From JABDIP01 sp965250245 (GTDB taxonomy: Bacteria > Pseudomonadota > Alphaproteobacteria > DSM-16000 > Inquilinaceae), in assembly GCA_965250245.1 (NCBI GenBank), contig OZ252296.1:1364001-1428000 (forward strand): a stretch of 64,000 nucleotides of DNA, written 5' to 3'. Of this stretch, positions 44,322-52,930 are shown piece after piece. Position 1 is the stretch's first letter; the number at the start of each line of letters is the position of its first letter. The position numbers were made by a program, and so were the translations under genes. The notes under the pieces are model-generated. The model did no database searches. It was given only the letters and a program-made list of their open reading frames with translations, and was not told where the DNA came from.

Positions 44322-45089
44322 ATGCCGAAACCGCACAGATACCTCATTCCAGCATTGACACTGGTTTCTCTCCTCCTGCTCTCCGGCTGCGGGTCCTCCG
44401 GCTATGGCTGGGCCTGGTACCTGTTCGATCCGACGACGGAGCGCGGCAGCAACAATCTGTGGTTCCTGCTGGGCGGGCTGTGGCCGACGGTGATGATCTC
44501 CGTGGCCGCGATCGCTTTGTCGACGGTGGTCGGGCTGCTGGTGGCCATACTCGGCCTGTCGAAGAACCGCACGGCGCGCATGGCCAACCGCACCTATGTG
44601 GAGCTGGTGCGGGCGATCCCGCTGCTGGTGATCATCCTGTGGATGTATTACGGCCTGCCGATCATGGTGGGCTTGCAGCTTTCCTTCCTGGTGGCCGGGC
44701 TGCTGGCTCTGGCGCTCAGCGACAGCGCCTTCGAGGCGGAGATCTTCCGTGCCGGTATCCAGTCGATCGAGGTCGGGCAGACCGAAGCCGCCCGCAGCCT
44801 GGGCCTGCGCGGCTGGCAGATCATGCGCCTGGTGATCCTGCCACAGGCCATCCGCCGCATCCTGCCCGCGCTCGGTAACCAGTTCATCTACGTGCTGAAG
44901 ATGTCGTCCCTGGTCTCAGTGATCGGCTATCAGGAGCTCACCCGCCGGGCCACCGAGCTCACGGTCACCGAGTTCCGGCCGCTGGAGATCTACACCTTCC
45001 TGGTGTTGGAATACCTGGTGCTGATCCTCATCGTCTCCTGGCTGGTGCGGCGCATGGAGAAGCGGCTGGCCCGCTCGGATGCCCGGTAG
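44322..45089 (+). CDS. Amino-acid ABC transporter permease (HisM-type)
   Basis: A 255-residue permease with about five helices and the EAA loop EAARSLGLRGWQIMRLVILPQA near residue 150, where the ATPase docks. ATG 44322 starts MPKPHRYLIPA. Unusually the first helix ends LLLLSGCGSSGYGW, which is a textbook lipobox; a permease with a lipoprotein-type N-terminus would be odd, so it may be coincidence or an inherited fusion. No ATPase gene is adjacent. Confidence 0.88.
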   Translation: MPKPHRYLIPALTLVSLLLLSGCGSSGYGWAWYLFDPTTERGSNNLWFLLGGLWPTVMISVAAIALSTVVGLLVAILGLSKNRTARMANRTYVELVRAIPLLVIILWMYYGLPIMVGLQLSFLVAGLLALALSDSAFEAEIFRAGIQSIEVGQTEAARSLGLRGWQIMRLVILPQAIRRILPALGNQFIYVLKMSSLVSVIGYQELTRRATELTVTEFRPLEIYTFLVLEYLVLILIVSWLVRRMEKRLARSDAR

Positions 45090-45183
45090 GCCGTGCACCC
45101 GGCGATTGCGAGGGCCGGCGAGACATTCCTCTGCTAGGATTGCGCCGTCTGGCTGACGGCGTGCCTAAGCGGGGGAACTGGTG

Positions 45184-46299
45184 ATGAGCAGGATCCGCGT
45201 ATTGGTCGGGACGCGCAAAGGCGCGTTCATCCTGGAATCGGACGGCAAGCGGGAGAATTGGGAGGTCGGCGACCTGCAGTTCGGAGGGTGGGAGCTCTAC
45301 CATCTGAAGGGCTCGCCGGTGGACCCGAACCGGATCTACGCCTCGCAATCCTCCGACTGGTTCGGACAGCTCATCCAGCGCTCCGACGATGGCGGCAAGA
45401 CCTGGGAGCCGGTGGGCAACGAATTCGCCTATGACGGCGAGACCGGCACCCATCAATGGTATGACGGCACGCCGCATCCCTGGGAGTTCGCCCGGGTCTG
45501 GCATCTGGAGCCGTCGCTGACCGATCCCGACACGGTCTATGCCGGGGTCGAGGACGCGGCGCTGTTCCGCTCCACCGATGGCGGCCAGTCCTGGCAGGAG
45601 CTTTCCGGCCTACGCCGCCACGGCTCGGGCTCGTCGTGGCAGCCGGGGGCGGGCGGGCTGTGCCTGCACACGATCCTGCTGCACCCGAATGACGAGAAGC
45701 GCATCTTCGTCGCCATCTCCGCCGCCGGGGCCTTCCGCAGCGACGATGGCGGCGAAACCTGGCGGCCGATCAATCGCGGCCTGAAATCGGAGGGCATTCC
45801 CGACCCGGAGGCCGAGGTCGGCCATTGTGTGCACCGCATCGCCCTGCACCCGGACCGTCCCGACGTGCTGTTCATGCAGAAGCATTGGGACATCATGCGC
45901 AGCGACGATGCCGGCGACACATGGCGGGAAGTGAGCGGCAACCTGCCGTCGGATTTCGGCTTCCCGATCGACATCCACGCGCACGAGCCCGACACCATCT
46001 ACGTGGTGCCGATCAAGAGCGACTCCGAGCACTACCCGCCGGACGGCAAGCTGCGCGTCTACCGCAGCCGCACCGGCGGCGACGAATGGGAGGCACTGAC
46101 CAACGGCCTGCCGCAGAGCGACTGCTACGTCAACGTGCTGCGCGACGCCATGGCGGTCGATGCGCTCGACCCCTGCGGGGTCTATTTCGGCACCACCGGC
46201 GGGCAGGTCTACATGTCCGCCGATGCCGGCGACCGCTGGTCCCCCATCGTCCGCGACCTGCCGGCCGTCGTCTCGGTGGAGGTCCAGACGCTGCCGTGA
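45184..46299 (+). CDS. BNR/YCF48-type beta-propeller protein (sialidase-like fold)
   Basis: A 371-residue cytosolic protein with repeated Asp-box motifs (SDDGGKTWEPV, STDGGQSWQEL, SDDGGETWRPI, SDDAGDTWREV, SADAGDRWSPI), one per propeller blade. It lacks a signal peptide. Asp-boxes are structural and do not imply sialidase activity, so the label 'exo-alpha-sialidase' would be overreach. The stop overlaps the GTG start of the MoaD/ThiS-like gene, so the two are made together. ATG 45184 is preferred over GTG 45181. Confidence 0.85.
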   Translation: MSRIRVLVGTRKGAFILESDGKRENWEVGDLQFGGWELYHLKGSPVDPNRIYASQSSDWFGQLIQRSDDGGKTWEPVGNEFAYDGETGTHQWYDGTPHPWEFARVWHLEPSLTDPDTVYAGVEDAALFRSTDGGQSWQELSGLRRHGSGSSWQPGAGGLCLHTILLHPNDEKRIFVAISAAGAFRSDDGGETWRPINRGLKSEGIPDPEAEVGHCVHRIALHPDRPDVLFMQKHWDIMRSDDAGDTWREVSGNLPSDFGFPIDIHAHEPDTIYVVPIKSDSEHYPPDGKLRVYRSRTGGDEWEALTNGLPQSDCYVNVLRDAMAVDALDPCGVYFGTTGGQVYMSADAGDRWSPIVRDLPAVVSVEVQTLP

Positions 46300-46592
46300 T
46301 CCGCGTCGTGCTCCCCTACCATCTCCGCCGGCTCGCCAAGGTCGACGGAGAGGTGGTGCTCGAGATCGAAGGGCCGGTCACCCAGCACACGATCCTCGAC
46401 GCGCTGGAGGCCCGATACCCGATGCTGCGCGGAACCATCCGCGACCACGCCACCAAACGCCGCCGCGCCTTCCTGCGCTTCTTTGCGTGCCAGCAGGATC
46501 TGTCGCACGAGCCGCCGGATGCCCCGCTGCCGGAAGCTGTCATGACCGGCGTGGAGCCGTTCCTCGTCGTCGGCGCTATGGCAGGGGGATAG
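46296..46592 (+). CDS. MoaD/ThiS-like ubiquitin-fold sulfur-carrier protein
   Basis: A 98-residue beta-grasp protein: VIRVVLPYHLRRLAKVDGEVVLEIEG start, then the family helix and a C-terminus ending MAGG. The terminal Gly-Gly is what an E1-like enzyme would adenylate to load sulfur. It overlaps the propeller gene by four bases (GTGA). No MoaE, ThiG or E1-like gene is adjacent, so the partner must be encoded elsewhere or the pair has its own role. Confidence 0.75.
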   Translation: MIRVVLPYHLRRLAKVDGEVVLEIEGPVTQHTILDALEARYPMLRGTIRDHATKRRRAFLRFFACQQDLSHEPPDAPLPEAVMTGVEPFLVVGAMAGG

Positions 46593-46613
46593 CAGTCCCT
46601 GACGCTGCGAAGG

Positions 46614-47375
46614 CTACAGCGTGCAGAATGCCCGATAGTCCTCGGCGATGTCGCCGGCGGCCGCCGCTACGATGTCCCGTCCATGATCAGGGAGCGCGAG
46701 CGCCGAATGTGAGCCGACGCGCCCGTCGGCGAAGCGCTCCCGGTAGTCGGCGGCATCGAAGTAGTTGTCACCCACATGCTCCATGCCATCATCCGGCAGC
46801 GGCGGTGGGGCCGGCACGTCCGAAACGCCGATGGCGTCGGGATAGGCGTGCTGGGTGATGGCGATCTCGCTGGGCGTGGCGTGGTAGCCCTCGCCGTCGC
46901 CGTAGAGGTCGTTTCGCAGTTCAGTGACCGCCGGGGTGTTCCACCAGTTCTTCAGGCGGGTCTTCAGGCGGCCGGCGCCGCCTGAGAAGCTGGCGGCCGC
47001 GTGAACCTCGTGGAAGGCGGAGAGGGTCGGGGCGACGTTTCCGCCGTGGCCGTTGATCACGTAGACGTGGCGGAAGCCGTGGCGGGCGAGGCTGGTCAGC
47101 ATGTCGACCATCACGGCGGTCAGGGTGGCCGGGCGCAGGGCCATGGAACCGGCGAAGTCGAGGTGGAAATGGGCGTTGCCGACCGACACCGTCGGGGCGA
47201 CGATCGCGTCCGCCGCCTCGCCGACGGCGTGTGCGATGGTCTCCGCGCACAGCGCGTCGGTGCCGAGCAGGCCCATGGGGCCGTGCTGCTCGGTCGAGCC
47301 GATCGGCAGGATGATGCCGGTGGAGCGCCCCAGGTAGCGCTCGACCTCCTGCCAGGTCATCAAATGCAGGCGCAT
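46614..47375 (-). CDS. Creatininase family protein
   Basis: A 253-residue metal-dependent amidohydrolase of the creatininase/MftE type, with MRLHLMTWQEVERYL, the LPIGSTEQHGPMGLLGTDAL metal-ligand block (about residues 20-40) and YVINGHGGNVAP (about 104-115). True creatininase opens creatinine to creatine; related proteins hydrolyse other amides or act in mycofactocin maturation. Creatine breakdown yields sarcosine, so a link to soxBDAG is conceivable, but no creatinase gene is present here. Confidence 0.85.
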   Translation of the reverse strand: MRLHLMTWQEVERYLGRSTGIILPIGSTEQHGPMGLLGTDALCAETIAHAVGEAADAIVAPTVSVGNAHFHLDFAGSMALRPATLTAVMVDMLTSLARHGFRHVYVINGHGGNVAPTLSAFHEVHAAASFSGGAGRLKTRLKNWWNTPAVTELRNDLYGDGEGYHATPSEIAITQHAYPDAIGVSDVPAPPPLPDDGMEHVGDNYFDAADYRERFADGRVGSHSALALPDHGRDIVAAAAGDIAEDYRAFCTL

Positions 47376-47483
47376 GCCGCCTCCGCGTTTCGCCGGGCGG
47401 CCAGCCTACACCGGATGGCGGCGCTTGGCAGGGCCGAGCGCGGCGTGCTTCACTCCCCCGGCGCTTTTGACAGGGGATATCAG

Positions 47484-48146
47484 ATGGCGGATGGGGCCGG
47501 ATCGGGGAAGGGCTGGACGAGGGGGCGGTCGCCGCTGGCGGAGCCGGATTGGAAGCATGTCGAGCCGGTGCCGATGGAGGCGTTCCGGCGTTCCGATTGG
47601 GAACTGCTGAACAGCCAGCGCAAGCCTTATCTCGCCGAACGGCAGGCCGACCAGGTCATCGCCATGCTGGAGGCCTCGAAGGACGCGCCGACCTTCGGCT
47701 ACCAGGTGAACAACTACCTGCACTGCCTTCAGACCGCGACCATGGTCATGGAAGCCGGCCATGACGAAGAGGACATCGTGGTGGCCTTGCTGCACGATAT
47801 CGGCTTCGTGGTCTGCCCGGACTGGCACGGTGAGTTCGCCGCGGCGCTGCTCGGCGGCTATGTGTCGGAACGGAACCGCTGGATGCTGCAGCGCCATACC
47901 ATCTTCCAGCAGCTGCACATCCACGAGTATCCGGGCCATTGCGACACACCGGAAGACACCGTGGCCTTCCAGAATGAGCGCGACCGCTGGCGCGGGCACC
48001 CGCATTTCGAATGGGCGGCGGAGTTCCTGGAGCGCTTCGACCAGGTGGCGATCAGCGGCTCGCGCCCGACCGCACCGATCGAGGTGTTCCGGCCGATGGT
48101 CCAGCGCATCTTCGCGCGGCCACCGGTGCCGCCCGAGGTGGAGTGA
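47484..48146 (+). CDS. HD-domain protein resembling PhnZ-type diiron oxygenases
   Basis: A 220-residue HD-domain protein. Possible metal ligands are His80 (NNYLHCLQTA), His104-Asp105 (ALLHDIG), His115 and His138. The YLHCLQ and LLHDIG pattern resembles PhnZ/TmpB mixed-valence diiron oxygenases, which break C-P bonds after a 2-oxoglutarate dioxygenase adds a hydroxyl. It overlaps the AhpD-like gene by one base and is followed by a 2OG-Fe(II) oxygenase gene. A nucleotide phosphohydrolase function is the alternative. Confidence 0.8.
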   Translation: MADGAGSGKGWTRGRSPLAEPDWKHVEPVPMEAFRRSDWELLNSQRKPYLAERQADQVIAMLEASKDAPTFGYQVNNYLHCLQTATMVMEAGHDEEDIVVALLHDIGFVVCPDWHGEFAAALLGGYVSERNRWMLQRHTIFQQLHIHEYPGHCDTPEDTVAFQNERDRWRGHPHFEWAAEFLERFDQVAISGSRPTAPIEVFRPMVQRIFARPPVPPEVE

Positions 48147-48763
48147 TGGCGGCGGGCAAGATCGCCTGGATCGAGACCGTCGAGCCGGAGGCGGCCGAGG
48201 GCGTCCTGCGCGACCTCTATGACAGCGTGACCACGCCGCATGGCACCGTGGACAACGTGATGAAGGCGCATTCGCTCAGGCCGCACACCATGGGCGGCCA
48301 TTTGGCGCTTTACAAAAGCGTGCTGCACAACGAAGACAACACGCTGCCCTTCTGGTTTCTGGAACTGGTCGCCTGCGTCACCAGCATCACCAACAACTGC
48401 GCCTACAGCCTGGCCCATCATGGCGCCAACGCCATGCGGTTGATGGTCAAGGACGGCATCACCGGCCCGGAGGGTGCGGAGAAGGTGCTGGAGAGCCTGA
48501 AGATCGGCCGGCCGGAGGACCATTTCGAGTTCGGCGGCAAGCACTATGCCCTGCTGCAATACGCCCGCAAGCTGACCGGCGATGTCGGCAACATGGTCGC
48601 GGCGGATATCGACCGGCTGCGCGCGGCAGGCGTGACCGACGGCGAGGTCCTCGAGGTGAACCAGGTCTGCGCCTATTTCAATTATTCCAACCGGCTGCTG
48701 AACGGCCTCGGCGTCACCACCGCCGGCGACGTGATCGGCTACTACGCGGAGGAGGGGGCATGA
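48146..48763 (+). CDS. AhpD/carboxymuconolactone decarboxylase-like protein
   Basis: A 205-residue protein of the CMD/AhpD-like fold. In the peroxidase motif, usually CxxC...H, Cys85 is followed by Ser88 (NNCAYSLAHHG), so the second redox cysteine is missing and disulphide-based peroxidase chemistry is unlikely. It is coupled by one-base overlap to the HD-domain gene and by a four-base overlap (ATGA) to the 2OG oxygenase, so it is an integral part of that operon. Confidence 0.82.
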   Translation: MAAGKIAWIETVEPEAAEGVLRDLYDSVTTPHGTVDNVMKAHSLRPHTMGGHLALYKSVLHNEDNTLPFWFLELVACVTSITNNCAYSLAHHGANAMRLMVKDGITGPEGAEKVLESLKIGRPEDHFEFGGKHYALLQYARKLTGDVGNMVAADIDRLRAAGVTDGEVLEVNQVCAYFNYSNRLLNGLGVTTAGDVIGYYAEEGA

Positions 48764-49761
48764 GCGAGACCGGCTACGCCACCGCCAAGGCGATCGACGT
48801 CGACGCCATCCCGGTGATCGATGTGGGCGCACTGCGCGGCGGGAGCGCCGGCGCGGTCGCCGAGGTCGCGCAGGCGATCCGCGAGGCCTCCACGCGCGTC
48901 GGGTTCTTCTACATCCGCAACCACGGCATCGCGCCGGAGGTGCGGGACGCGGCGCTGGCGGCGTCGAAACGCTTCTTCGCCCTGGAGCCCGAGGTGAAGG
49001 CCCGGGTGGCGGTGAACCACCAGCATCGCGGCTTCATGGCGCCGGGCGGCGCCAAGATGCACGAGACCGCCCGCGCCGATCTGAAGGAGAGCTTCAACTG
49101 GGCCCTGGACCTGCCGGCGGATGATCCGGACGTCATGTCCGGCGACAAGCCGCTGCTGGGCCCAAACAACTGGCCGGATGACGACCTGCCAGAACTGCGG
49201 TCCGCCTTCTATGCCTATTACGAGGCCGCCTGCGAATGCGGCCGCGACCTGATGCGGGCCTTCGCGGTCAGCCTGGGCATCGACGAAGGGTTCTTTGCGC
49301 CGCACTTCAACAAGCCGATCGCCCGCGGCTCGGCCCTCTACTACCCGCCCCAGCCGCCGCAGATGGGGGCGGAGCAGTTCGGCGTCGGCGCCCATACCGA
49401 TTACGGCTGCCTGACCCTGCTGTGGCAGGATGCGGTTGGCGGGCTGCAGGTGCAGGGCCGGGACGGCGACTGGGTCACGGCCCACCCGATCCCGGACACG
49501 CTGGTGGTCAATGTCGGCGACCTGCTGGCTCGCTGGTCCAACGACCGCTTCGTCTCCACGCCGCACCGGGTGGTCAACGCCTCCGGCCGAGAGCGCTATT
49601 CCCTGGCGGTGTTCTTCGACCCCAATTACGACGCCGTGGTCGATCCCAGGGACCTGCTCGGGCCGGGAGATGCGGCGCCCAAATTCGGTCCGCTCCTGGC
49701 CGGCGAACACGTCAAGGCCCGGTTCGATGCAGCTTTTGCGTATCGCCAGAAAGGCGGTTGA
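48760..49761 (+). CDS. 2-oxoglutarate/Fe(II) oxygenase (isopenicillin N synthase-like)
   Basis: A 333-residue oxygenase with the DIOX_N region (IPVIDVGALRGG at about 12) and the 2OG-FeII domain. Fe ligands are His212 and Asp214 (HTDYG) and His269 (TPHRV); the Arg of GRERYSLAVFFDP would bind 2-oxoglutarate. It overlaps the AhpD-like gene by four bases. Members hydroxylate or ring-close small molecules. The natural partner is the HD-domain oxygenase two genes upstream. Confidence 0.9.
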   Translation: MSETGYATAKAIDVDAIPVIDVGALRGGSAGAVAEVAQAIREASTRVGFFYIRNHGIAPEVRDAALAASKRFFALEPEVKARVAVNHQHRGFMAPGGAKMHETARADLKESFNWALDLPADDPDVMSGDKPLLGPNNWPDDDLPELRSAFYAYYEAACECGRDLMRAFAVSLGIDEGFFAPHFNKPIARGSALYYPPQPPQMGAEQFGVGAHTDYGCLTLLWQDAVGGLQVQGRDGDWVTAHPIPDTLVVNVGDLLARWSNDRFVSTPHRVVNASGRERYSLAVFFDPNYDAVVDPRDLLGPGDAAPKFGPLLAGEHVKARFDAAFAYRQKGG

Positions 49762-49855
49762 GGTATCGGTCGGGTTGGCCCCGTACCGTTCGTCTAACTT
49801 CTATCGGCGGCTATGCGCGATGCCGCGTTGGGCGAGGACATAAGGAGTTGGGGCC

Positions 49856-50209
49856 ATGGCGAAATTCGTTCTGCTTTTCCAGGATGACTCAGAGTCGGCG
49901 GTGACGCTGTCTCCGGACGAGGTTCGCACGATCGTGGGGGATTTCTCCGATTGGGCGGGGCTGCTGCGGGAACAGGGTCGGCTTCTCGGCGGCCAGAAAC
50001 TGACCAACGACCGTGGCCGGTTCATGCAGCAACAGGGTGGACAGATCCAGGTGATGGACGGTCCGTTCGCCGAGACCAAGGAGCTGCTCAGCGGGTTCAT
50101 GATGATCGAGGCCGACGACTACGAGTCGGCAGTCGAGATCTCGAAGTCGTGCCCCCAACTCAAATATGGTGGCCGCATCGAGATCCGGCAGATCGACGAG
50201 ATGCACTAG
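49856..50209 (+). CDS. YciI family (DGPF) protein
   Basis: A 117-residue protein with the YciI/DGPF pattern: MAKFVLLFQDD start and GGQIQVMDGPFAETKELLSGFMMIEADDYESAVEIS near residue 60, with the conserved DGPF at about 66-69. The fold is ferredoxin-like and usually dimeric; no enzyme activity is firmly known. It stands alone between the oxygenase operon and the Mur ligase. Confidence 0.85.
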   Translation: MAKFVLLFQDDSESAVTLSPDEVRTIVGDFSDWAGLLREQGRLLGGQKLTNDRGRFMQQQGGQIQVMDGPFAETKELLSGFMMIEADDYESAVEISKSCPQLKYGGRIEIRQIDEMH

Positions 50210-50239
50210 CGGCCGGTCGGTGTACCCCTGCGCGGCGGC

Positions 50240-51670
50240 TCAACCATTGGCGCGTCGTGCCTTCGGCTGTCTTTCCAACCGATCGAGCAGGTCGGCTGCA
50301 AACTGCGTCAGCGTATCGTCGCGGGCGCCCATGACCAGAATTCGGTCGCCCGGTCGAGCCAGGGCCAACAGTTTTTCGCCGCAGGCGGCCCGTTCGGCGA
50401 AAGCGTGGGCGATGCGGCCGCCGGCTTGGACACCCTTGATGATGTCCACGCTGGAAACGCTGCGATTGACGGTGCCGCCGTAATAGACCGGGTCCGGCAT
50501 GACCAGAACGTCGTCCTCGTGCAGGTCGCGGATGAAGCCGGCGATGAAGTCGTCCTTGTTCAGGCGCAGCGGCCAGAATCCGTGCGGCTGGAACATCACC
50601 AGCAGCCGGCCGGGAAAACCGTGCAGCGTCTCCAGCGTGGCGTGGATCTTGTGCGGGTTGTGACCGAAATCGTCGATCACGGTCACGCCGCCGGCGGTGC
50701 CGACGACTTCCAGCCGACGCCGCAGCCCCGCGAACCGCTCCAGCGCCTTGGCCGCGTCCGCCAGCGACACGCCACAGGCCAGTGTCGCGGCGATCGCCGC
50801 CAGCGCGTTCGCCACATTGTGCCGGCCCGGGACCGGCAACCGCACCCGCGTTGACTCCCCCGAGCGGCGATCGGTCACCGTGAAGGCGATGCCGGCCGGT
50901 GACGGCTGCAGCCTGCCGGCGTGAATGTCCGCTGCCCGGTCTGTCAGGCTGAAGGTGATCGCGCTGGCTGATGTCGATGCGGGTGCCAGGGCGCCGATCT
51001 CGGCGTCGTCGAAATTCAATACGGCGGTTTCGGCGCCGGCGATGAAGTCACCGAACAGGGTCCGCAGTTCGTCCAGCGATTTGTGGTCCTGCGTGATGTT
51101 GTTCAGCACCGCGATCTTCGGGCTGAACAGGGCGATGGAGCCGTCGCTCTCGTCCACCTCGCTCACGAACGGCCCGCCATCGCCCAGGACCGAACTGGCG
51201 AAGGGCGCGTCATCGGTCATGAAGTTCTTCATCACCGCGCCGTTGACGATGGTCGGGGCGCGTCCGGCGTGATGCAGGATCCAGCCGGCCATGGCGGTGG
51301 TGGTCGACTTGCCGCTGGTGCCGGCGACCCCGATGTTGCTCGGCGCCCCGTTGAACAGTTCCGCCAGCAATTCCGCGCGGCCCATGCGCGGGGCGCCCAC
51401 ATCGAGCGCCGCACGGACATCCGGCACGGTGTCCTCGACCGCGGCGGAGGCGACCAGGATCTGCTCCGGCCGGGTGATCCCGCTGCCGTCCTGGGGATGC
51501 AGTTTGATGCCACGGTCACGCAGGAAATCGAACTTCTGCGCCGTGCGCCCCTGGTCCAGCATGCGGTCGGAGCCTTCCACCGCGTGGCCCTGGGCGCGCA
51601 GGATCAGCGCCAGGGGCAGCATGCCGCTGCCGCCGATGCCGCAGAAGAAATACTGTCGAACCTGGTTCAT
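50240..51670 (-). CDS. Mur ligase family protein (MurC/Mpl-type)
   Basis: A 476-residue Mur ligase. The N-terminal domain (FFCGIGGSGMLPLALIL, GSDRMLDQG) binds the UDP-sugar, the ATP loop is GVAGTSGKSTTTA (114-126), and the C-terminal domain follows GRHNVANALAAIA. The closest types are MurC (adds L-Ala to UDP-MurNAc) and Mpl (adds a recycled peptide). It is divergent from an LD-carboxypeptidase, which favours recycling; no other dcw genes are near, which argues against housekeeping MurC. Confidence 0.85.
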   Translation of the reverse strand: MNQVRQYFFCGIGGSGMLPLALILRAQGHAVEGSDRMLDQGRTAQKFDFLRDRGIKLHPQDGSGITRPEQILVASAAVEDTVPDVRAALDVGAPRMGRAELLAELFNGAPSNIGVAGTSGKSTTTAMAGWILHHAGRAPTIVNGAVMKNFMTDDAPFASSVLGDGGPFVSEVDESDGSIALFSPKIAVLNNITQDHKSLDELRTLFGDFIAGAETAVLNFDDAEIGALAPASTSASAITFSLTDRAADIHAGRLQPSPAGIAFTVTDRRSGESTRVRLPVPGRHNVANALAAIAATLACGVSLADAAKALERFAGLRRRLEVVGTAGGVTVIDDFGHNPHKIHATLETLHGFPGRLLVMFQPHGFWPLRLNKDDFIAGFIRDLHEDDVLVMPDPVYYGGTVNRSVSSVDIIKGVQAGGRIAHAFAERAACGEKLLALARPGDRILVMGARDDTLTQFAADLLDRLERQPKARRANG

Positions 51671-51726
51671 GCCGCCGCGCCTAACGCGATAGAACAGGGG
51701 TGACGGGTCGGCCGGGAGACGGGCAC

Positions 51727-52575
51727 ATGAGCGGGGACAAGGTCAGGATTGGGGTCGTGGCACCGGGCTCTCCGATTGATCCCGGCATCGCCGATCGTGT
51801 GCGTGCGCTCGCCATGGATCGCTTTTCGGACCGATTGATTGAGATTTACTTTCATCCACAGTGTTTTCTGGCGTCGGGGCATTTTGCCGGCGACGATTCG
51901 GATCGCGCCCGGGCGTTTCTCGACATCGCCAATGACGAGAGTTTCGACGCATTGTGGTTTGCGCGTGGCGGTTATGGCGCCTGCCGGGTCGCGGAGGAGG
52001 TCGTGTCGAAGCTCTCGGAGGCCGCGCGGCGCAAGACCTATCTCGGCTACAGCGATGCCGGCAGCCTGTTGGCGGCGTTGTACGGGGCGGGGCTGGCCGG
52101 CCTGGCGCATGGCCCGATGCCGGCCGACATCAAGCGCACCGGCGGCGACGCGGCCGTGGCGCGGGCGCTTGCCTATCTGATCGATCGCACGCCGGAAACG
52201 CTGGAGCCGTCCGTGTCGCCGGACGCCAGCACGGCCGCCTTCAACATGGCGATCCTCAGCCAGATCCTGGGAACTCCGCTCGAACCGGATCTCTCCGGCC
52301 ACGTGCTGATGCTCGAGGAGGTGTCCGAGCACATGTACCGGATCGACCGCATGCTGTTCCACATCACCGGCAATGCCGGCATCCGTCGGGTCGCCGGCAT
52401 CAGGCTGGGCCGCTGCAGCGCCATCCCGGACAACCAGCCGGATTTCGCGCAGACGGAGGAGCAGGTGATGCGCCACTGGTGCGACCGGTCCGGGATTCCG
52501 TATCTCGGCCGCGCCGATATCGGCCACGACATCGACAACAAGGTGGTGCCGTTCGGCCCGGCGCCGGCCGGCTAG
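51727..52575 (+). CDS. LD-carboxypeptidase (S66 family)
   Basis: A 282-residue S66 peptidase. The expected Ser-Glu-His triad can be read as Ser109 (LGYSDAGS), Glu198 (LMLEEVSEHM) and His267 (DIGHDIDN). Such enzymes remove D-Ala from muropeptide tetrapeptides in the cytoplasm during cell-wall recycling. ATG 51727 gives the usual VRIGVVAPGSP opening at residue 6. Divergent, with 56 bases between starts, from the Mur ligase, so a shared promoter region and pathway are likely. Confidence 0.9.
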   Translation: MSGDKVRIGVVAPGSPIDPGIADRVRALAMDRFSDRLIEIYFHPQCFLASGHFAGDDSDRARAFLDIANDESFDALWFARGGYGACRVAEEVVSKLSEAARRKTYLGYSDAGSLLAALYGAGLAGLAHGPMPADIKRTGGDAAVARALAYLIDRTPETLEPSVSPDASTAAFNMAILSQILGTPLEPDLSGHVLMLEEVSEHMYRIDRMLFHITGNAGIRRVAGIRLGRCSAIPDNQPDFAQTEEQVMRHWCDRSGIPYLGRADIGHDIDNKVVPFGPAPAG

Positions 52576-52585
52576 CCCGGCCGGC
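52563..52585. terminator. Hairpin at convergent gene ends
   Basis: A perfect 9-base stem (52563-52571 with 52577-52585) and 5-base loop that includes the LD-carboxypeptidase stop codon. It sits between convergent genes. No T-run follows closely on either strand, so terminator status is inferred. Confidence 0.45.
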
Positions 52586-52593
52586 AGGCAACG

Positions 52594-52920
52594 CTATTTC
52601 TTCGGCAGGCTTCCCGCGAACTTGGCGGCCAACTCGATCCAGTCGTCCAGGCCGGTCTCCAGGCAGGCATCGGCGTCGACCCAGACGATGCCGCCCATCT
52701 TGCGGCCGCTGAAGGCGACCGGCTCGGCACCCGGGCGCTTCAGGGCCTCCGCCTCCAATTCCTTGCCGACGCGGAACATGAAGCGGCCGACTTCGACACC
52801 ACACAGCATGTTGCCGTTCAGCATCCAGCAATAGCCGCCGAACATCGCCTTCTCGGTGATGCCCTCCCGGCCGGCCAGCGCGCCGCGCAGCATGTCGGCG
52901 AGATGCGGGTCATGGGGCAT
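52594..52920 (-). CDS. TfoX/Sxy N-terminal domain protein
   Basis: A 108-residue protein with only the TfoX_N domain: ITEKAMFGGYCWMLNGNMLCGV and FRVGKELEAEALKRPGAEP, then GRKMGGIVWVDAD. In gammaproteobacteria full-length Sxy/TfoX drives competence genes, but single-domain versions are widespread and have no shown role. ATG 52920 gives the normal start; the frame continues upstream without family residues. Confidence 0.85.
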   Translation of the reverse strand: MPHDPHLADMLRGALAGREGITEKAMFGGYCWMLNGNMLCGVEVGRFMFRVGKELEAEALKRPGAEPVAFSGRKMGGIVWVDADACLETGLDDWIELAAKFAGSLPKK

Positions 52921-52930
52921 TGGCGCGCTC

